From Delphinus delphis (taxonomy: Eukaryota > Chordata > Mammalia > Artiodactyla > Delphinidae): 64,000 bases of DNA. Shown here piece after piece: positions 48,157 through 60,348 of this stretch; the first letter of the stretch is position 1; every line of letters begins with the position of its first letter. Made by a program: the position numbers and the translations under genes. The stretch covers positions 52,232,006 through 52,296,005 of the forward strand of contig NC_082684.1 in the NCBI RefSeq assembly GCF_949987515.2, written 5' to 3'. A model generated the notes under the pieces. That model saw only the letters and a program-made list of their open reading frames with translations, searched no databases and was not told the DNA's origin.

Positions 48157-48679
48157 AATGTGCATGTATTTCCAGGCTCTCTCATCTCCCAGAGGAGAGT
48201 CCCTCTCTTAACAGCCTAATGCTAAGAATTCCAATTTAGAATTCGAAAACAGATAGAGAAAGTAAAGACCATAGAGGTGGAAGGAAGTTCATAAGGTAAC
48301 GTTAAGAGAAATTATGTTAATCTACATAATGAAGGGCAAGAAGGGATACATACTCTGGGAAGCGTCTGAGAGAATTTGGGAAGAAAAGAAAAGAGAGAAT
48401 AGGAAATATTTATCAGCGTTATGACTTAAGAGTTCCAACAATGTTTTTGGAACATGTGAATAGAGATCAAAATTCCTTTTAAATTATCTTAATGTCTCTT
48501 GTACTGTTTCTCTAAAAGTGATGCCACTTTAAAACTGAATCATGGTTTCAATTGGATGACAGAAGTGAAAAACAGGTTTTTGTGAATGTGAGTGTGTGTG
48601 TGTGTGTGTAGAACTTATTGGAATGATGAACTTATTTATTTTTAATTATCTTTTAAGATACCACACATCCGTTACTCTG

Positions 48680-48870
48680 GAGACAGCAGAGTGTCTGTTT
48701 CTGAAGTTAGATAGGATGCAAATAATATCTAAATTTCATTAACTGTGTGACATTGGAGTTGTTTTACTCGTATTCCTCACCTTAAACTCGGTTAATGAGA
48801 GAATTAACTCTCAGACCCTTTGTGAGTTTTTAAATAAAATAATGCATATGAAATGCTAATTAAATTTATG
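48680..48870 (+). repeat. MIR SINE
   Basis: 'aactgtgtgacattggagtt', 'cctcaccttaaactcggtta' and 'taatgcatatgaaatgctaa' follow MIR order. Confidence 0.65.
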
Positions 48871-50260
48871 GAACACAAAAAAAGTAATAATAGCTAGCTA
48901 TTTTTGGCTGTTGATTGTATTTTTATGAATGAAAAATAGGAGTATCAAAGAGCTAAGTCTAACACAGTAGGAGAGATAGAGAGGGGTTGATGAGGAAAAA
49001 CGTCCTGAAAAAAAATACACAAAAGAATGCCCAATGAATGTCTGAAAAATGAAAGCTTGACATAGGTGGATGATTGGTTGAATAAATTCACAGAAAAATT
49101 TTACAACTCTGTTTACATAGTGAGTGTTTAACGTCTATGATGATAAAAATACTTCAAAAGAATAACTATTTCATTGCTGCTCTCTTTCACATCCCAGTCT
49201 TTTCCTGTTTAAACATCTTTCATTCTCTGGCAATATTAATACTCTTTAAAATTTAATAAATGATCAATGTAGCTAAAGTGTTCCTTACAATGTACAGTTA
49301 GAATAGATATCTAAATAAAAGGCCAGGGTATTTTTTATTTTAGCTCTGTTGCCAACTGAATATATTAATTATACTAATCTTCCTTAACATATCTTTTCAA
49401 TAGGTTTGATGTAAATTATTTATTATAAAATGATACAACTCATTAAAACATGTGGTCTAGCCACTACCTTGTTAGGTTTGGTGTCCTGTATGACAATTTA
49501 AAGCTGAATGATTAAATATGGCTCATGTAGATGACTGTTTATGGCTTGGTACATATGCATCTACCTCTTTGTTTCAGATAAATTTGTTAGTTATCTAATA
49601 AAAAATAAAATAAATCAGAATCATGTTTAGTAATAAGACTGGGACAGTATTTGGACTAATCCTTCTGAATACAACTGAATAAAAATGCTGAATGACATAT
49701 TTTAAAAGCTTCTTAAAGCAAAAAGGACAGGTAAAATAGCAAAAAATAATTGTGCCAGTATTTAAGGTAAACTAGGAGTGTAGGAAGTCAAGAGACTACT
49801 GAATTCTTTAACCTGAGAACATTTTCAGAATCTGAAAATCACTAGCTTAGGTGCCCAGATTAAAAGAGGCAAACCAAAGTGCTTACACAGAGAGTACAAA
49901 AGCCTGCATACTCGGATTAAGAGTGATCTGGCAGCAAACATGACATATACCTACAGCCCAAGGGGTTACCAGGAAAGCTACCTAGGTTCTAAGAAAATCA
50001 GAGGGAAAATGCTATGAAACTGTGACTTCTAGTCACCCTTCACAAGGATTTGCCACCCACATTACCATTACCTGAGCATTCTGAAAACTTATGCACAAAT
50101 TTAATCTAAAGTTTTCTAGACAGGTGATCCTGTTGCTCTGCACTGAAGGAATACACGTCTATGCTAAATGAATTTATTCTCGTATACCTAAATCAATTTC
50201 CACAAATAGTGTTACAAGGGAAGCAAAACGTCCAAAATAAAAGTAAGCGTTATTAAAAAA

Positions 50261-50744
50261 GCATTATGCAAAATTGAGTTATTTGTAGTGAGGTGGATGG
50301 ACCTAGAGTCTGTCATACAGAGTGAAGTAAGTCAGAAAGAGAAAAACAAATACCATATGCTAACACATATATAAGTAATCTAAAAAAAAAAATGGTTCTG
50401 AAGGACCTAGGGGCAGGACAGGAATAAAGACGCAGACATAGAGAATGGACTTGAGGACACGAGGAGGGGGAAGGGGAAGCTGGGACAAAGTGAGAGAGTA
50501 GCATTGACATATATACACTACCAGATGTAAAATAGATAGCTAGTGGGAAGCAGCTGCATAGCACAGGGAGATCAGTTCAGTGCTTTGTGACCACCTAGAG
50601 GGGTGGGAGGGAGACGTAAGAGGGAGGGGATATAGGAATATATGTATGCATATAGCTGATTCACTGTTATACAGCAGAAACTAACACAACATTGTAAAAC
50701 AATTATACTCCAATAAAGATGTTAAAAAAAAAAAAGGCATTATG
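50261..50744 (+). mobile_element. Short, young-looking L1 insertion
   Basis: The insertion (50269-50735) contains the last ORF2 codons, the whole 3' UTR ('gacatatatacactaccaga', 'ctaacacaacattgtaaaac') with AATAAA at 50712, and an A-tail. It is framed by 'gcattatg' at 50261-50268 and 50737-50744, each preceded by an A run. Strong 5' truncation is typical of target-primed reverse transcription. Confidence 0.92.
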
Positions 50745-51039
50745 GGTGAAAGCCAGCCAAACAACAGATTTGACAAATAGACCAGAAAAATGTTCAGGTA
50801 TTTTAGAAATAAATACTATAACTATAATATAACCATGTTCACTATATTTAAAGAGATAAAATGTATGTTTTTAAACATTTATAGGAAATGGGAACAGTGA
50901 AAATAATCAGATTAGAAAGAGAATCTAACTTCTAGAAATGAAAATGTAGCAAAAATACGGAATTATGAACTCAAAATTAAATTAAATACCTCTATTTAAT
51001 GATAGGAAGATCAGAAAATGCTGATGTTCCTTCCTGATC

Positions 51040-52265
51040 CCATTCATAAACAATGAGAACTTAGTACGTGCTTGCCCATTCTGTTCTATTTATCTGCTTA
51101 TTTATGTTTACACCAATTTCCTGTGATCTTGATTAACATTGCTTTATGTTGTCTTGAAATAAAGTATAAGTTTTCCAGCTCTGCTCTTTTTTGAAGATTG
51201 CTTTTACTATTATATGTCACATTTCCATATGAATTTAGGAATCAACTTCTTAATTCCTATTTTTTAAAAAGCCTGTTGAAAGTTTGATAGAGATTTTGTT
51301 GAATTCATTGATTGATAGGGCAGAGCTAACATTTTAACAATATTAAAAATTTTGATCTATGAACATGGCTAACTCATCTTTATTTACGTCTTTATTTTCT
51401 CTCAATAACATTTTATAGCTTTCACTGTAAAGGTCTTGTATGTGTTTAGTTATTCCTATTTACCTAATGTTTCTTGATCATGTAAATAAAATTTTCATTG
51501 CATATTCTAGTTGTTACTACTATATAGAAATGCAATTTATTTCTGTATATTGACTTTGTATCCTACATTATTACTAATGTCCCTTACTCTAATTGTAGTA
51601 GTGGTTTTGTAAATTTCTTAAAGCTTTTCATTGCAAAAAATAACGTCTTTTGTGATAGACAGTTTTAATTCTTCCATTCTAATCTTTTTGTTGTTTGTCC
51701 TTGCCTTATTGCACTAGCTAATACACTCCAAAACAATGTTTAATAGAAGTGACAAGATTAGGCATCCCTGCCTTGTTCTCAAGAACAAAGAGAAAATATT
51801 CAGTATTCCACCATTAAATAAGGTGTTAGCTGTTTTTTGTTTGTTTGTTTTTAGAGATGCACTTTTTTAGCTTGTGAGAATTCTTTTCAACTCCTCCTTT
51901 GCTGGAAATCTTTGTTCTGAATAGGGATTGAACTTTATCCCTATGATTTTTGTTTAATCTTTGAGATGATTTTTGTTCAACCTTTAAGATGATCAATTGG
52001 TTTTTCTCCTTTATTCTGTTAACATGGAAAATTACGTTGATTGACTTTTTTATATTAAAACAATTGATCTCTTGGGTTAAATTCCAGTGATCTTATGTAA
52101 TTTCCTTTCTATATTTTACTGGATTCTACTTGCCAATATTTTACGAAGGATTTTTTGGGACTATATTTCTGAGGGAAATTGGTCTATTTATCTTCTTGTG
52201 TTGTCTTAGTCGGCTTTAGTATTATATATTTATACTGGTTTGTAAATATTATTGGAAAGTGCCTC
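51040..52265 (-). mobile_element. Old L1M ORF2 relic, part 1
   Basis: The reverse complement follows the L1 reverse-transcriptase region from its C-terminal side (near 51040) towards its N-terminal side (near 52265), with landmarks such as 'gttgaattcattgattgata' and 'gcatccctgccttgttctca'. It is strongly decayed. The same old L1 resumes at 53061-53326 and again at 59840-59965. Confidence 0.75.
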
Positions 52266-53060
52266 TTCCCCTACAAAGGACACTTTTCAGGCCACGTGTT
52301 GCAGATTTCATGACAACAACATTCAAGTGCTCTGCTTGACGAAAAAAGGAGTGAGACTTGAGGGAAAAATGTAGCATAGCAGAAATGAAAGAGCACAGAT
52401 TTTATTGTCAGATAATTCTAAAAATCAGTTATAGGACCTACTAATTCTCTGATCTTAGTTGTTGATCCTCAGACACTCTCCAATTGATTTCCTGCATGCA
52501 AGTATCTGTCTCGGTTCTTGCTTTCTGGAGAACATAATCTGTGACAGGAAATGAACCTAAGAAGTTTCTTTGTGCATCTCAGAAACTGTGGAAGAAAAGT
52601 CTAGTAGTTTCCATGGTCTATGTGGCTGGTCATGAAGGGAGCCCTCTGCTCTCCAATGCCCCATAAGAGCCCCAACAGTGGAGAACCTGGCTCTTAGCTG
52701 GAGGTGAGGGGCATCTCAGAGGCAGTTCACAATACCTACTTACTACAAGCAGAAATTACCTGTGCTACAGTAGAGAAAAATGGATAATCTCTGAATCAAG
52801 TTCAAGATTGGAAATTTTTAATGAAAAAGACTGAGTTCTAAATAACAAAATTAGACCACTGTAGTAACCAAGAGTAACTGAAACCTTATGAAATCTGGTG
52901 AAATGATGTGATGAAGGGACCCATCACATAGTGAAAAATGGGAGTTCAACAGATTCATTATTGAGGAACAGTTGTTAAAGAAAAATTATATTTATTTTAA
53001 AAAATCACTAGAAGTGTTTTGTCATTCATTTTCTAAGAATGCTTAGTTGAAGCTGGCATT
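52266..53060. other. Insertion of unknown type within the old L1M
   Basis: About 800 bases separate two parts of the old L1M, whose sequence otherwise lacks only a short piece here. The composition is more balanced than the flanks ('gagccctctgctctccaatg', 'agagccccaacagtggagaa'). I could not identify family, strand or flanking duplication. Confidence 0.5.
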
Positions 53061-53326
53061 ATGTCTTCCATAAACATTTCACCAGAAAAACATCTGTATC
53101 TGGAATTTTCTATGTAAGAAGATTTTTAACTAATTAAATTTTTGTTAGATATAAAACTATTAAAACTAGTCAACTTTTCCATTTCTTTTCTGTGTTAGTT
53201 TTTGTTAATATGTGCTTTTCTAAGACATTTTTCTATTTCACTTAATTATTACTCTAAAGTACTTGGGATTCTTTTATTATCCTTTCATTGTCTGTAGAAT
53301 CTAGAGTGATATACCCAACTTAATAC
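53061..53326 (-). mobile_element. Old L1M ORF2 relic, part 2
   Basis: Continues the old L1M in the N-terminal direction; forward landmarks are 'ctggaattttctatgtaaga', 'cttttattatcctttcattg' and 'tctgtagaatctagagtgat'. The reading breaks exactly at the T run of the younger L1 and resumes at 59821. Bases 53309-53326 are the left copy of that insertion's target-site duplication. Confidence 0.8.
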
Positions 53327-53699
53327 TTTTTTTTTTAACATCCTTATTGGAGTATAATTGCTTTCCAATGTTGTGTTAGTTTCCACTGTATAACAAAGTG
53401 AATCAGCTATATGCATACGTATATCCCCATATCTCTTCCCTCTTGCATCTCCCTCCCTCCCACCCTCCCTATCCCACCCCTCTAGGTGGTCACAAAGCAC
53501 CGAGCTGATCTTCCTGTACTATGCAGCTGGTTCCCACTAGCTATCTATTTTACATCTGGTAGTGTATATATGTCAATGTTACTCTCTCACTTCGTCCCAG
53601 CTTACACTTCCCCCTCCCTGTGTCCTCAAGCTCATTCTCTATGTCTGTTTCTTTATTCCTATCCTGACCCTAAGTTCATCAGAACTTTTTTTTTTTTAG
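53327..53699 (-). other. 3' UTR of the full-length L1
   Basis: Reverse complement of the UTR seen forward at 50400-50735, with shared words such as 'tatctattttacatctggta'. It ends in the T run at 53327-53336. Confidence 0.85.
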
Positions 53700-56600
53700 A
53701 TTCCATATATATGGAATGTGTTAGCATATGGTATTTGTTTTTCTCTTTCTGACTTACTTCACTCTGTAAGACAGACTCTAGGTCCATCCACCTCAGTACA
53801 AATAACTCAATTTCGTTTCTTTTTATGGCTGAGTAATATTCCATTGTATATATGTGCCATATCTTCTTTATCCATTCATCTGTCCATGGACACTTAGGTT
53901 GCTTCCATGTCCTGGCTATTGTAAATAGTGCTGCAATGAACATGGTGGTACATGACTCTTTCTGAATTATGGTTTTCTCAGGGCATATGTCCAGTAGTGG
54001 GAATGCTGGGTCGTATGGTAGTTCTACTTTTAGTTTTTTAAGGAACCTCCATACTGTCCTCCATAGTGGCTGTATCACTTTATATTCCCACCAACAGTGC
54101 AAGAGGGTTCCCTTTTCTCCACACCCTCTGCAGCATTTATTGTTTGTAGATTTTTGATGATGGCCATTCTGACCTGTGTGAGGTGATACCTCATTGTAGT
54201 TTTGATTTGCATTTCTCTAATGATTAGTGATGTTGACCATCTTTTCATGTGTTTGTTGGCAATCTGTATATCTTCTTTGGAGAAATGTCTATTTAGGTCT
54301 TCTGCCCATTTTTGGATTGGGTTGTTTGTTTTTCTGATATTGAGCTGCATGAGCTACTTATATATTTTGGAGATTAATCCTTTGTCAGTTGTTTCATTTC
54401 CTAATATTTTCTCCCATTCTGACAGTTGTCTTTTTGTCTTGTTTAAGGTTATCTTGCTGTGCAAAAGCTATTAAGTTTCATTATGTCCCATTTGTTTATT
54501 TTTGTTTTTACTTCCATTTCTCTAGGAGGTGGGTCTAAAAGGATCTTGCTGTGATTTATGTCATACAGTGTTCTGCCTATGTTTTTCTCTAAGAGTTTTA
54601 TAGCATCTGGATTTACATTTCAATGTTTAATCCATTTTGAGTTTATTTTTGTGTATGGTGTTAGGAAGTGTTCTAATTTCATTCATTTACATGTAGCTGT
54701 CCAGTTTTCAGAGCACCAGTTATTGAAGAGGCTGTCTTTTCTCCACTGTATACTCTTGCCTCCTTAATCAAAGATAAGGTGACCATATGCACATGGGTTT
54801 AGCTCTGGACTTTCTATCCTGTTCCATTGATCTATATTTCTGCTTTTGTGCCAGTACTATACAGTCTTCCTTACTGTAGCTTTGTAGTACAGTCTGAAGT
54901 CAGGGAGTCTGATTTCTCCAGCTCCATTTTTCTTTATCAAGATTGCTTTGGCTCTTTGGGGTTTTTTGTGTTTCCATACAAATTGTGAAATTTTGATTCT
55001 AGTTCTTTGAAAAGAAGTTTGAGAGGATTTGCATTGAATCCGTAGATTGCTTTGGATAGTATAGTCATTTTCACAGTGTTGATTCTTCCAATCCACGTAC
55101 ATAATATATCTCTGCAATGTTTGTATCATCTTTAATTTCTTTCATCAGTGTCTTATAGTTTTCTGCATACAGGTCTTTTGTCTCCTTAGGTAGGTGTATT
55201 CCTAGCTATTTTATTCTTTTGGTTGCAATGGTAAATGGGTGTGTTTCCTTAATTTCTCTTTCAAACTTTTCATCATTAGTGAATAGGAATGCAAGAGATT
55301 TCTGTGCATTTTTTTGGTTTCCTGTTACTCTACCAAACTCATTGATTGGCTCTAGTAGTTTTCTGGTGGAATCTTTAGGGTTTTCTATGTATAGTATCAT
55401 GTCATCTGCAAACAGTGACAGTTTTACTTCTTTTCTAATTTGGATTATTTTATTTCTTTTTCTTCTCTGATTGCTGTGGCTAAAACTTCCAAAACTATGT
55501 TGAATATAGTGGTGAAAGTGGGCAACCTTCTCTTGTTCCTGATCTTAGAGGAAATGGTTTCAGTTTTTCACCATTGAGAATGATGTTGGCTGTGGGCTTG
55601 TCATATATGGCCTTTATTATGTTGAGGTTTTTTGTGACCGCTTTGTCTGGTTTTGGTGTCATGGTGATGGTGGCCTCATAGAATGAGTTTGGGAGTGTTC
55701 CTCCCTATGCTATATTTTGGAAGAGCTGAGAAGGATAGGTGTTAACTCTTCTCTCAATGTTTGATAGAATTCACCTGTGAAGCCATCTGGTCCTGGGCTT
55801 TTGTTTGTTGGAAGATTTTTAATCACAGTTTCACTTTCAGTGCTTGTGATTGGTTTGTTTATATTTTCTCTTTCTTCCTGATTCAGTCTCAGAAAGTTGT
55901 GGTTTTCTAAGAATTTGTCCATTTCCTCCAGGTTGTCCATTTTACTGGCATACAGTTGCTTGTAGTAATCTCTCATGATCCTTTGTATTTCTGCAGTGTC
56001 AGTTCTTACTTCTCCTTTTTCATTTCTAATTCTGTTGATTTAGTCTTTTCCCTTTTATTCTTGATGAGTCTGGCTAATGGTTTATCAATTTTGTTTATCT
56101 TCTCAAAGAACCAGCTTTAATTTTATTAATCTTTGTTATTGTTTCCTTCATTTCTTTTTCATTTATTTCTGATCTGATCTTTATGACTTCTTTCCTTCAG
56201 CTAACTTTGGGTTATTTTTGTTCTTATTTCTTTAATTGCTTTAGGTTTAAAGTTAGGTTGTTTATTTGAGATTTTCCTTGGTTCTTGAGGTAGGATTGTG
56301 TTGCTATAAACTTCCTCTTAGAACTTCCCTCTTAGAACTGCTTTTGCTGCATCCCATAGGTTTTAGGTCATCATGTTTTCATTGTTATTTGTTTCTAGGT
56401 ATTTTTTGATTTCCTCTGATTTCTTCAGTGATCCCTTGGTTATTTAGTAGTGTATTGTTTAGCTTCCCTGTGTTTGTATTTTCTACAGTTTTTTTTCCTG
56501 TAATTGATATCTAGTCTCATAGCATTGTGGTCAGAAAATATACTTGATACAATTTCAATTTTCTTAAATTTACCAAGGTTTGGTTTCTGGCCCACGATAT

Positions 56601-57211
56601 GGTTTATGCTGGAGAATGTCCCATGAGAACTTGAGATGAAAGTGTATGCTGTTGTTTTTGGATGGACTGTCCTATAAATAACAAGTAAGTCTATCTTGCT
56701 TAATGTGTCATTAAAGCTTGTGTTTCCATATTTATTTTCATTTTGGATAATCTGTCCATTGGTGAATGTGGGGTGTTAAAGTCCCCTACTATGATTGTGT
56801 TACTGTTGATTTCCCTTTTTACGGCTGTTAACATTTGCCTTATGTATTGAGGTGCTCCTCTGTTGGGTGCATGAATATTTACATTGTTATACCTTCTTCT
56901 TGGATTGATCCCTTGATCATTATGTAGTGTCCTTCTTTGTCTCTTGTAATAGCCTTTATTTTAAAGTCTATTTTGTCTGATATGAGAATTGCTACTCCAG
57001 CTTTCTTTTCATTTCCATTTGCATGGAATATCTTTTTCCATCCCCTTACTTTCAGTCTGTATGTGTCCCTAGGTCTGAAGTGGGTCTCTTGTAGACAGCA
57101 TATCTACAGGTCTTGTTTTTGTATCCATTCAGCCAGTCTACGTCTTTTGGATGGAGCATTTACTCCATTTATATTTAAGGTAATTATTGATATGTATGTT
57201 CCTGTTATCAT
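53700..57211 (-). pseudogene. L1 ORF2 (endonuclease-reverse transcriptase), decayed
   Basis: The start codon is the ATG at 57211-57209, followed by 'MITGTYISIITLNINGVNAP', the usual beginning of the endonuclease. The endonuclease is traceable to about 56500. The RT domain lies at about 56000-54900, with the FADD motif at 55412-55401. The C-terminal region lies at 54350-53700; its cysteine-rich knuckle is damaged (the last Cys reads Tyr). About 3.5 kb remains against about 3.8 kb for intact L1, so there are small deletions. Stops and frameshifts divide it into several open pieces (for example 55710-55976, 54857-55129, 54075-54350, 53659-54102). Confidence 0.9.
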
Positions 57212-57268
57212 TTTCTTAATTGTTTTGGGTTTGTTTTTGCAGGTCTTTCCTTCTCTTGTGTTTCCTGC

Positions 57269-58151
57269 CTAGAGAAGGTCCTTTAGCATTTGTTGTAAAG
57301 CTGGTTTGGTGGTGCTGAATTCTCTTAGCTTTTGCTTATCTCTAAACATTTTAATTTCTCTATCGAATCTAGATGAGATCCTTACTGGGTACAGTAATCT
57401 TGGTTGTAGATTTTTCCCTCTCATCACTTTGTGATATCTTGCCACTCCCTTCTGGTTTGCAGAGTTTCTGCTGAAAGATCAGCTGTTAACCTTATGGGGA
57501 TTCCCTTGTATGTTATTTGTTGCTCTTCCCTTGCTGCTTTTAATATTTTTTCTTTGTACTTAATTTTTGATAGTTTGATTAATATGTGTCTCTCATGTTT
57601 CTCCTTGGATTTATCCTGTATGGGACTCTCTGTGCTTCCTGTACTTAATTGGCTCTTTCCTTTCCCATGTGAGGGAAGTTTTCGACTATAATCTCTTGAA
57701 ATATTTTCTCAGACTCTTTCTTTTTCTCTTCCTCTGGTATCCCTATAATTCGAATATTAGTGTGTTTAATCTTTTCCCAGAGGTCTCTGAAACTGTCCTC
57801 AATTATTTTCATTCTTTTTTATTTACTCTGCTCCCTGGCAGTTATTTCCACCATTTTATCTTCCAGGTCACTTATCCGTTCATCTACCTCTGTTATTCTG
57901 TTATTGATTCCTTCTAGAGTATTTTTAATTTCAGTAATTGTGTTGTTCATCACTGTTTGTTTGCTCTTTAGTTCTTCTAGGTCCTTGTTAAATGTTTCTT
58001 GGATTTTCTCCATTCTATTTCTGAGATTTTGGATCATCTTTAGTATCATTACTCTGAATTCTTTTTCAGGTAGGTTGCCTATTTCTTCTTCATTTATTTG
58101 ATCTAGTAGGTTTTACCTTGCTCTTTCATCTGTAACATATTTTCTTGTCAT
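57269..58151 (-). pseudogene. L1 ORF1 (RNA-binding protein), decayed
   Basis: The ATG at 58151-58149 opens MTRKYVTDERAR and is stopped at codon 13 by TAA (58115-58113), where glutamine (CAA) is usual. Beyond it an intact coiled-coil stretch (58049-57819) contains heptad-like 'EEL', 'NNRITEVDERISDLED'. The RRM and C-terminal domain follow in broken frames; 'LQPRLLYPVRIS' and 'TTKPALQQMLK' are visible near 57400-57290. Length is 883 bases, not a multiple of three and shorter than a typical 1 kb ORF1. Confidence 0.88.
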
Positions 58152-59816
58152 TTCTTTTTTTTTTTTTTTTAATGGATGGTGCTATATTCCTGTCTTACTG
58201 GTTGTTTGGCCTGAGACATCCAGCACTGGAGTTTGCAGACATTTGGATAGAGCTGGATCTTGTGCTGAGATGAAGACCTCTGGGAGGCCTCACTCTGATT
58301 AATATTCCCTGGGGTCTGAAATTCTCTGTTAGTCCAGCAGTTTGGACTCAGATCTCCCACCACAGGAGCTTGGGCACAGCCTCCAGCCTGGGAACCATGA
58401 CCCCACAAGCTTCATGGCATGGTTAAAAAAAAGAAGAAGAAAGAAAGAAAGGAGCAGTACAATATCAAAGAATAAAAAACAAAATATAATTAGAAAGATA
58501 AAAAATATATTAGGAAAAATAAAAATATAATTGAGACAACCGCAGCAAGGTAAAATCAAACCACAAAAGAAAAAACCACAAGCCAAAAGGAGAGAACAAT
58601 AACAATGTATAATGAATAAAATAAAATTAGAAAAATAAAAGATTTATTAGGAAAAATAAAAATATAAAAGAATCAACAACAATGAATCAACAAGGTAAAA
58701 GAGAACCCCAATATAAAAGAGGAAAAAAAAAACTTGACTATAAGGGGCAGAGTTTAGGCGCGGGTGGAACTTAGGCAGGAATGGGGTTTAGGGTGGCGTG
58801 TGGCCTAGGCGGGTGGGGGGGTGATGTTTGAGTGTGGGATGGGGCCTAGGCTCAGGTCCCACGTAGATGGAAAAGGCCCTAGGGGCGGTGCCTAGGTGGG
58901 GAGATATTCAAGCGTGGGGTGGGGCCTCTTCTTAGGACCTGCAGGGAAGGGGAGGGGCTGTACCTGGAAAGGAGGGCCTCTGGAGTGTGGAGTTCTGGAG
59001 CCTGGAGGTAGGGCCCAAGTGAGGTTGTGTGGGTGGGGTTTAGGCCCAGCGCAGTTGGAGGGGGTCTCAGAGGGGTCTCCAAGGTAGGGGTAGGGCCCTG
59101 GGTGGTAGGGCGCTGGGTGGGGGTTTAGGGGCACAGCTTGGGTTCTGCACTGCAGGAGGGAGGCTCCGAGGGCAGAGGATTAGGCCTGGGAGCCCAACAG
59201 GCTTCCGGGTGCCTAAGTGGACAGGGAAAGCACTGGCCACCTTCCCTTCTGTTCCTTCGCACCCCACCCCCACTGTCTCCCCCAGGGTCTCCCTGGTCAC
59301 CCACTGAACCCCTAACCGTGGGTTGGTCCTGCTGGGTGTAGGAACTCCTCCCCTCCCCCAGCCACCCCTCAGGGGTGTCATCCCAGAGGTCCAGCCTTTA
59401 CTTTTGCTCCCTCTTCCCTCCCTCCCACTCTCTCATGACCCGCCGGCTGGAGAGGGCCTCGGTGGGCAGTGGGTCAGGCCAGGGATCTCAACAGATTCTT
59501 GGGGGCCTAAGTGGGCAGGGGAAACCTGGCCACACTCCCTTTTGATCCTCTGCCTTCCCAATGGTCCCCCAATTTCCCCCTTCAGGCTTGGGATCCCTTC
59601 CCCTCCCCCAGCCACACCTCAAGGGCGCCAGTCCCATCCTGCCTCCCCTTCTCCTCCCCCCTACTCCCCCCATGCCCCACATCCTACCCGGTCACTGGGG
59701 GTTCCTCCTTTCTCCTTAGGTATCCGTGGTCCCCCACCAGTGCCTGGTAGGTGCCCTAGTTGTAGCGAGACATGAATTCTGCATTCTCCTAGTATGCCAT
59801 CTTGACTCTGCCCCCC
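58152..59816 (-). promoter_or_regulatory. L1 5' UTR with GC-rich, partly tandem promoter region
   Basis: L1 5' UTRs hold an internal RNA polymerase II promoter. Here 58740-59790 is by far the most GC-rich part of the window, and an A-rich stretch (58420-58735) separates it from ORF1. Two related units are visible at about 59155-59400 and 59448-59650 on the forward strand; for example 'gcctaagtgg' (59211) recurs as 'gcctaagtgg' (59505), and 'cctcccccagccacccctca' (59352) recurs as a close variant at 59602. A YY1-type site sits at the extreme 5' end (59796-59804), where it sets the transcription start in human L1. Confidence 0.75.
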
Positions 59817-59965
59817 AAATATATGTCCCAATTTAATTCTTAATATTGTCATTTCTTATTTTCTCTTTTTTCTCCTTTGATCTTTTTTGGAGTTTCTCAA
59901 TTTTATTATCTTTTCAAATAACTTTTAACTTCGTTAATTTTCTCTATTGTTTCTGTCTTACAACC
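59817..59965 (-). mobile_element. Old L1M ORF2 relic, part 3
   Basis: After the duplicated target (59821-59839) the old L1M resumes: 'ttgatcttttttggagtttc' and 'gttaattttctctattgttt' are the RT N-terminal side seen on the reverse strand. Confidence 0.7.
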
Positions 59966-60115
59966 AATTATTTATACTTCCCTTGTGTTAAATAACACTT
60001 TTATAATATTTTCATATAACTGGTGATATTTTAATTAGATAATCAAAACCCATGCAAAAATTAAAGTTTTACTAAAGAAATAGCAAAACTTAAACTAAAA
60101 TCCTATCTTCTGTAA

Positions 60116-60340
60116 CAGGTGTGAGCAAACTAAGCCTGAGGGCCAAATATGGCTTGTCCCCTATATTTAAAATAAACTTTCATTGAAATACATCCATGTT
60201 CTTTTGTTTACCTATTATCTATGGCTGCTTTTGCATTACAACAGCAGGCAGAGTTGAGTAATTGCCGCAAAGACTTTATGGCTTGCAAACCCTAAAACAG
60301 TTACTATTGACCTTTTATAGAAAAAGTTTGCCAGTCCCTG
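60116..60340. mobile_element. hAT DNA transposon relic with terminal repeats
   Basis: The left end 'caggtgtgagcaaact' (60116-60131) pairs with the right end 'agtttgccagtccctg' (60325-60340) at 11 of 16 positions. The 8-base flanks 'ttctgtaa' (60108-60115) and 'ttctgttc' (60341-60348) share six bases, as expected for a hAT duplication. Internal text ('gagggccaaatatggcttgt', 'tatctatggctgcttttgca') is that of a widespread old mammalian hAT MITE; I do not name the family. Confidence 0.8.
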
Positions 60341-60348
60341 TTCTGTTC

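Larger units (their letters stand above)
47701..50260. other. AT-rich DNA with microsatellites
   Basis: No gene. Contains the (CA)n at 48110-48148, a short (GT)n at about 48590-48609 and a MIR (listed separately). Confidence 0.5.
53327..59816 (-). mobile_element. Nearly full-length L1 (6.5 kb), inactive
   Basis: On the reverse strand: 5' UTR (59816-58152), ORF1 (58151-57269), ORF2 (57211 to about 53700), 3' UTR and A-tail (T run 53327-53336). It begins GGGGGGCAGAGTCAAGATGGC-like; the YY1-type CAAGATGGC core lies at forward 59796-59804. The diverged target-site duplication is 'atatacccaacttaatac' (53309-53326) and 'atatgtcccaatttaattc' (59821-59839). Both ORFs are disrupted, so it cannot move by itself. 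It inserted into an older L1M lying on the same strand. Confidence 0.93.

Noticed and set aside
53659..54102. Reverse frame of 147 codons
   Set aside because: C-terminal piece of the disrupted L1 ORF2 at 53700-57211.
57760..58101. Forward frame of 113 codons, hydrophobic and serine-rich
   Set aside because: Antisense of the L1 ORF1 coiled-coil region.
58740..59790. CpG-rich, GC-rich block with several long overlapping frames, looking like a gene promoter or exon
   Set aside because: It lies between the L1 5' start and ORF1 on the reverse strand and is the L1 5' UTR. The frames on both strands are a result of high GC content with few stops.
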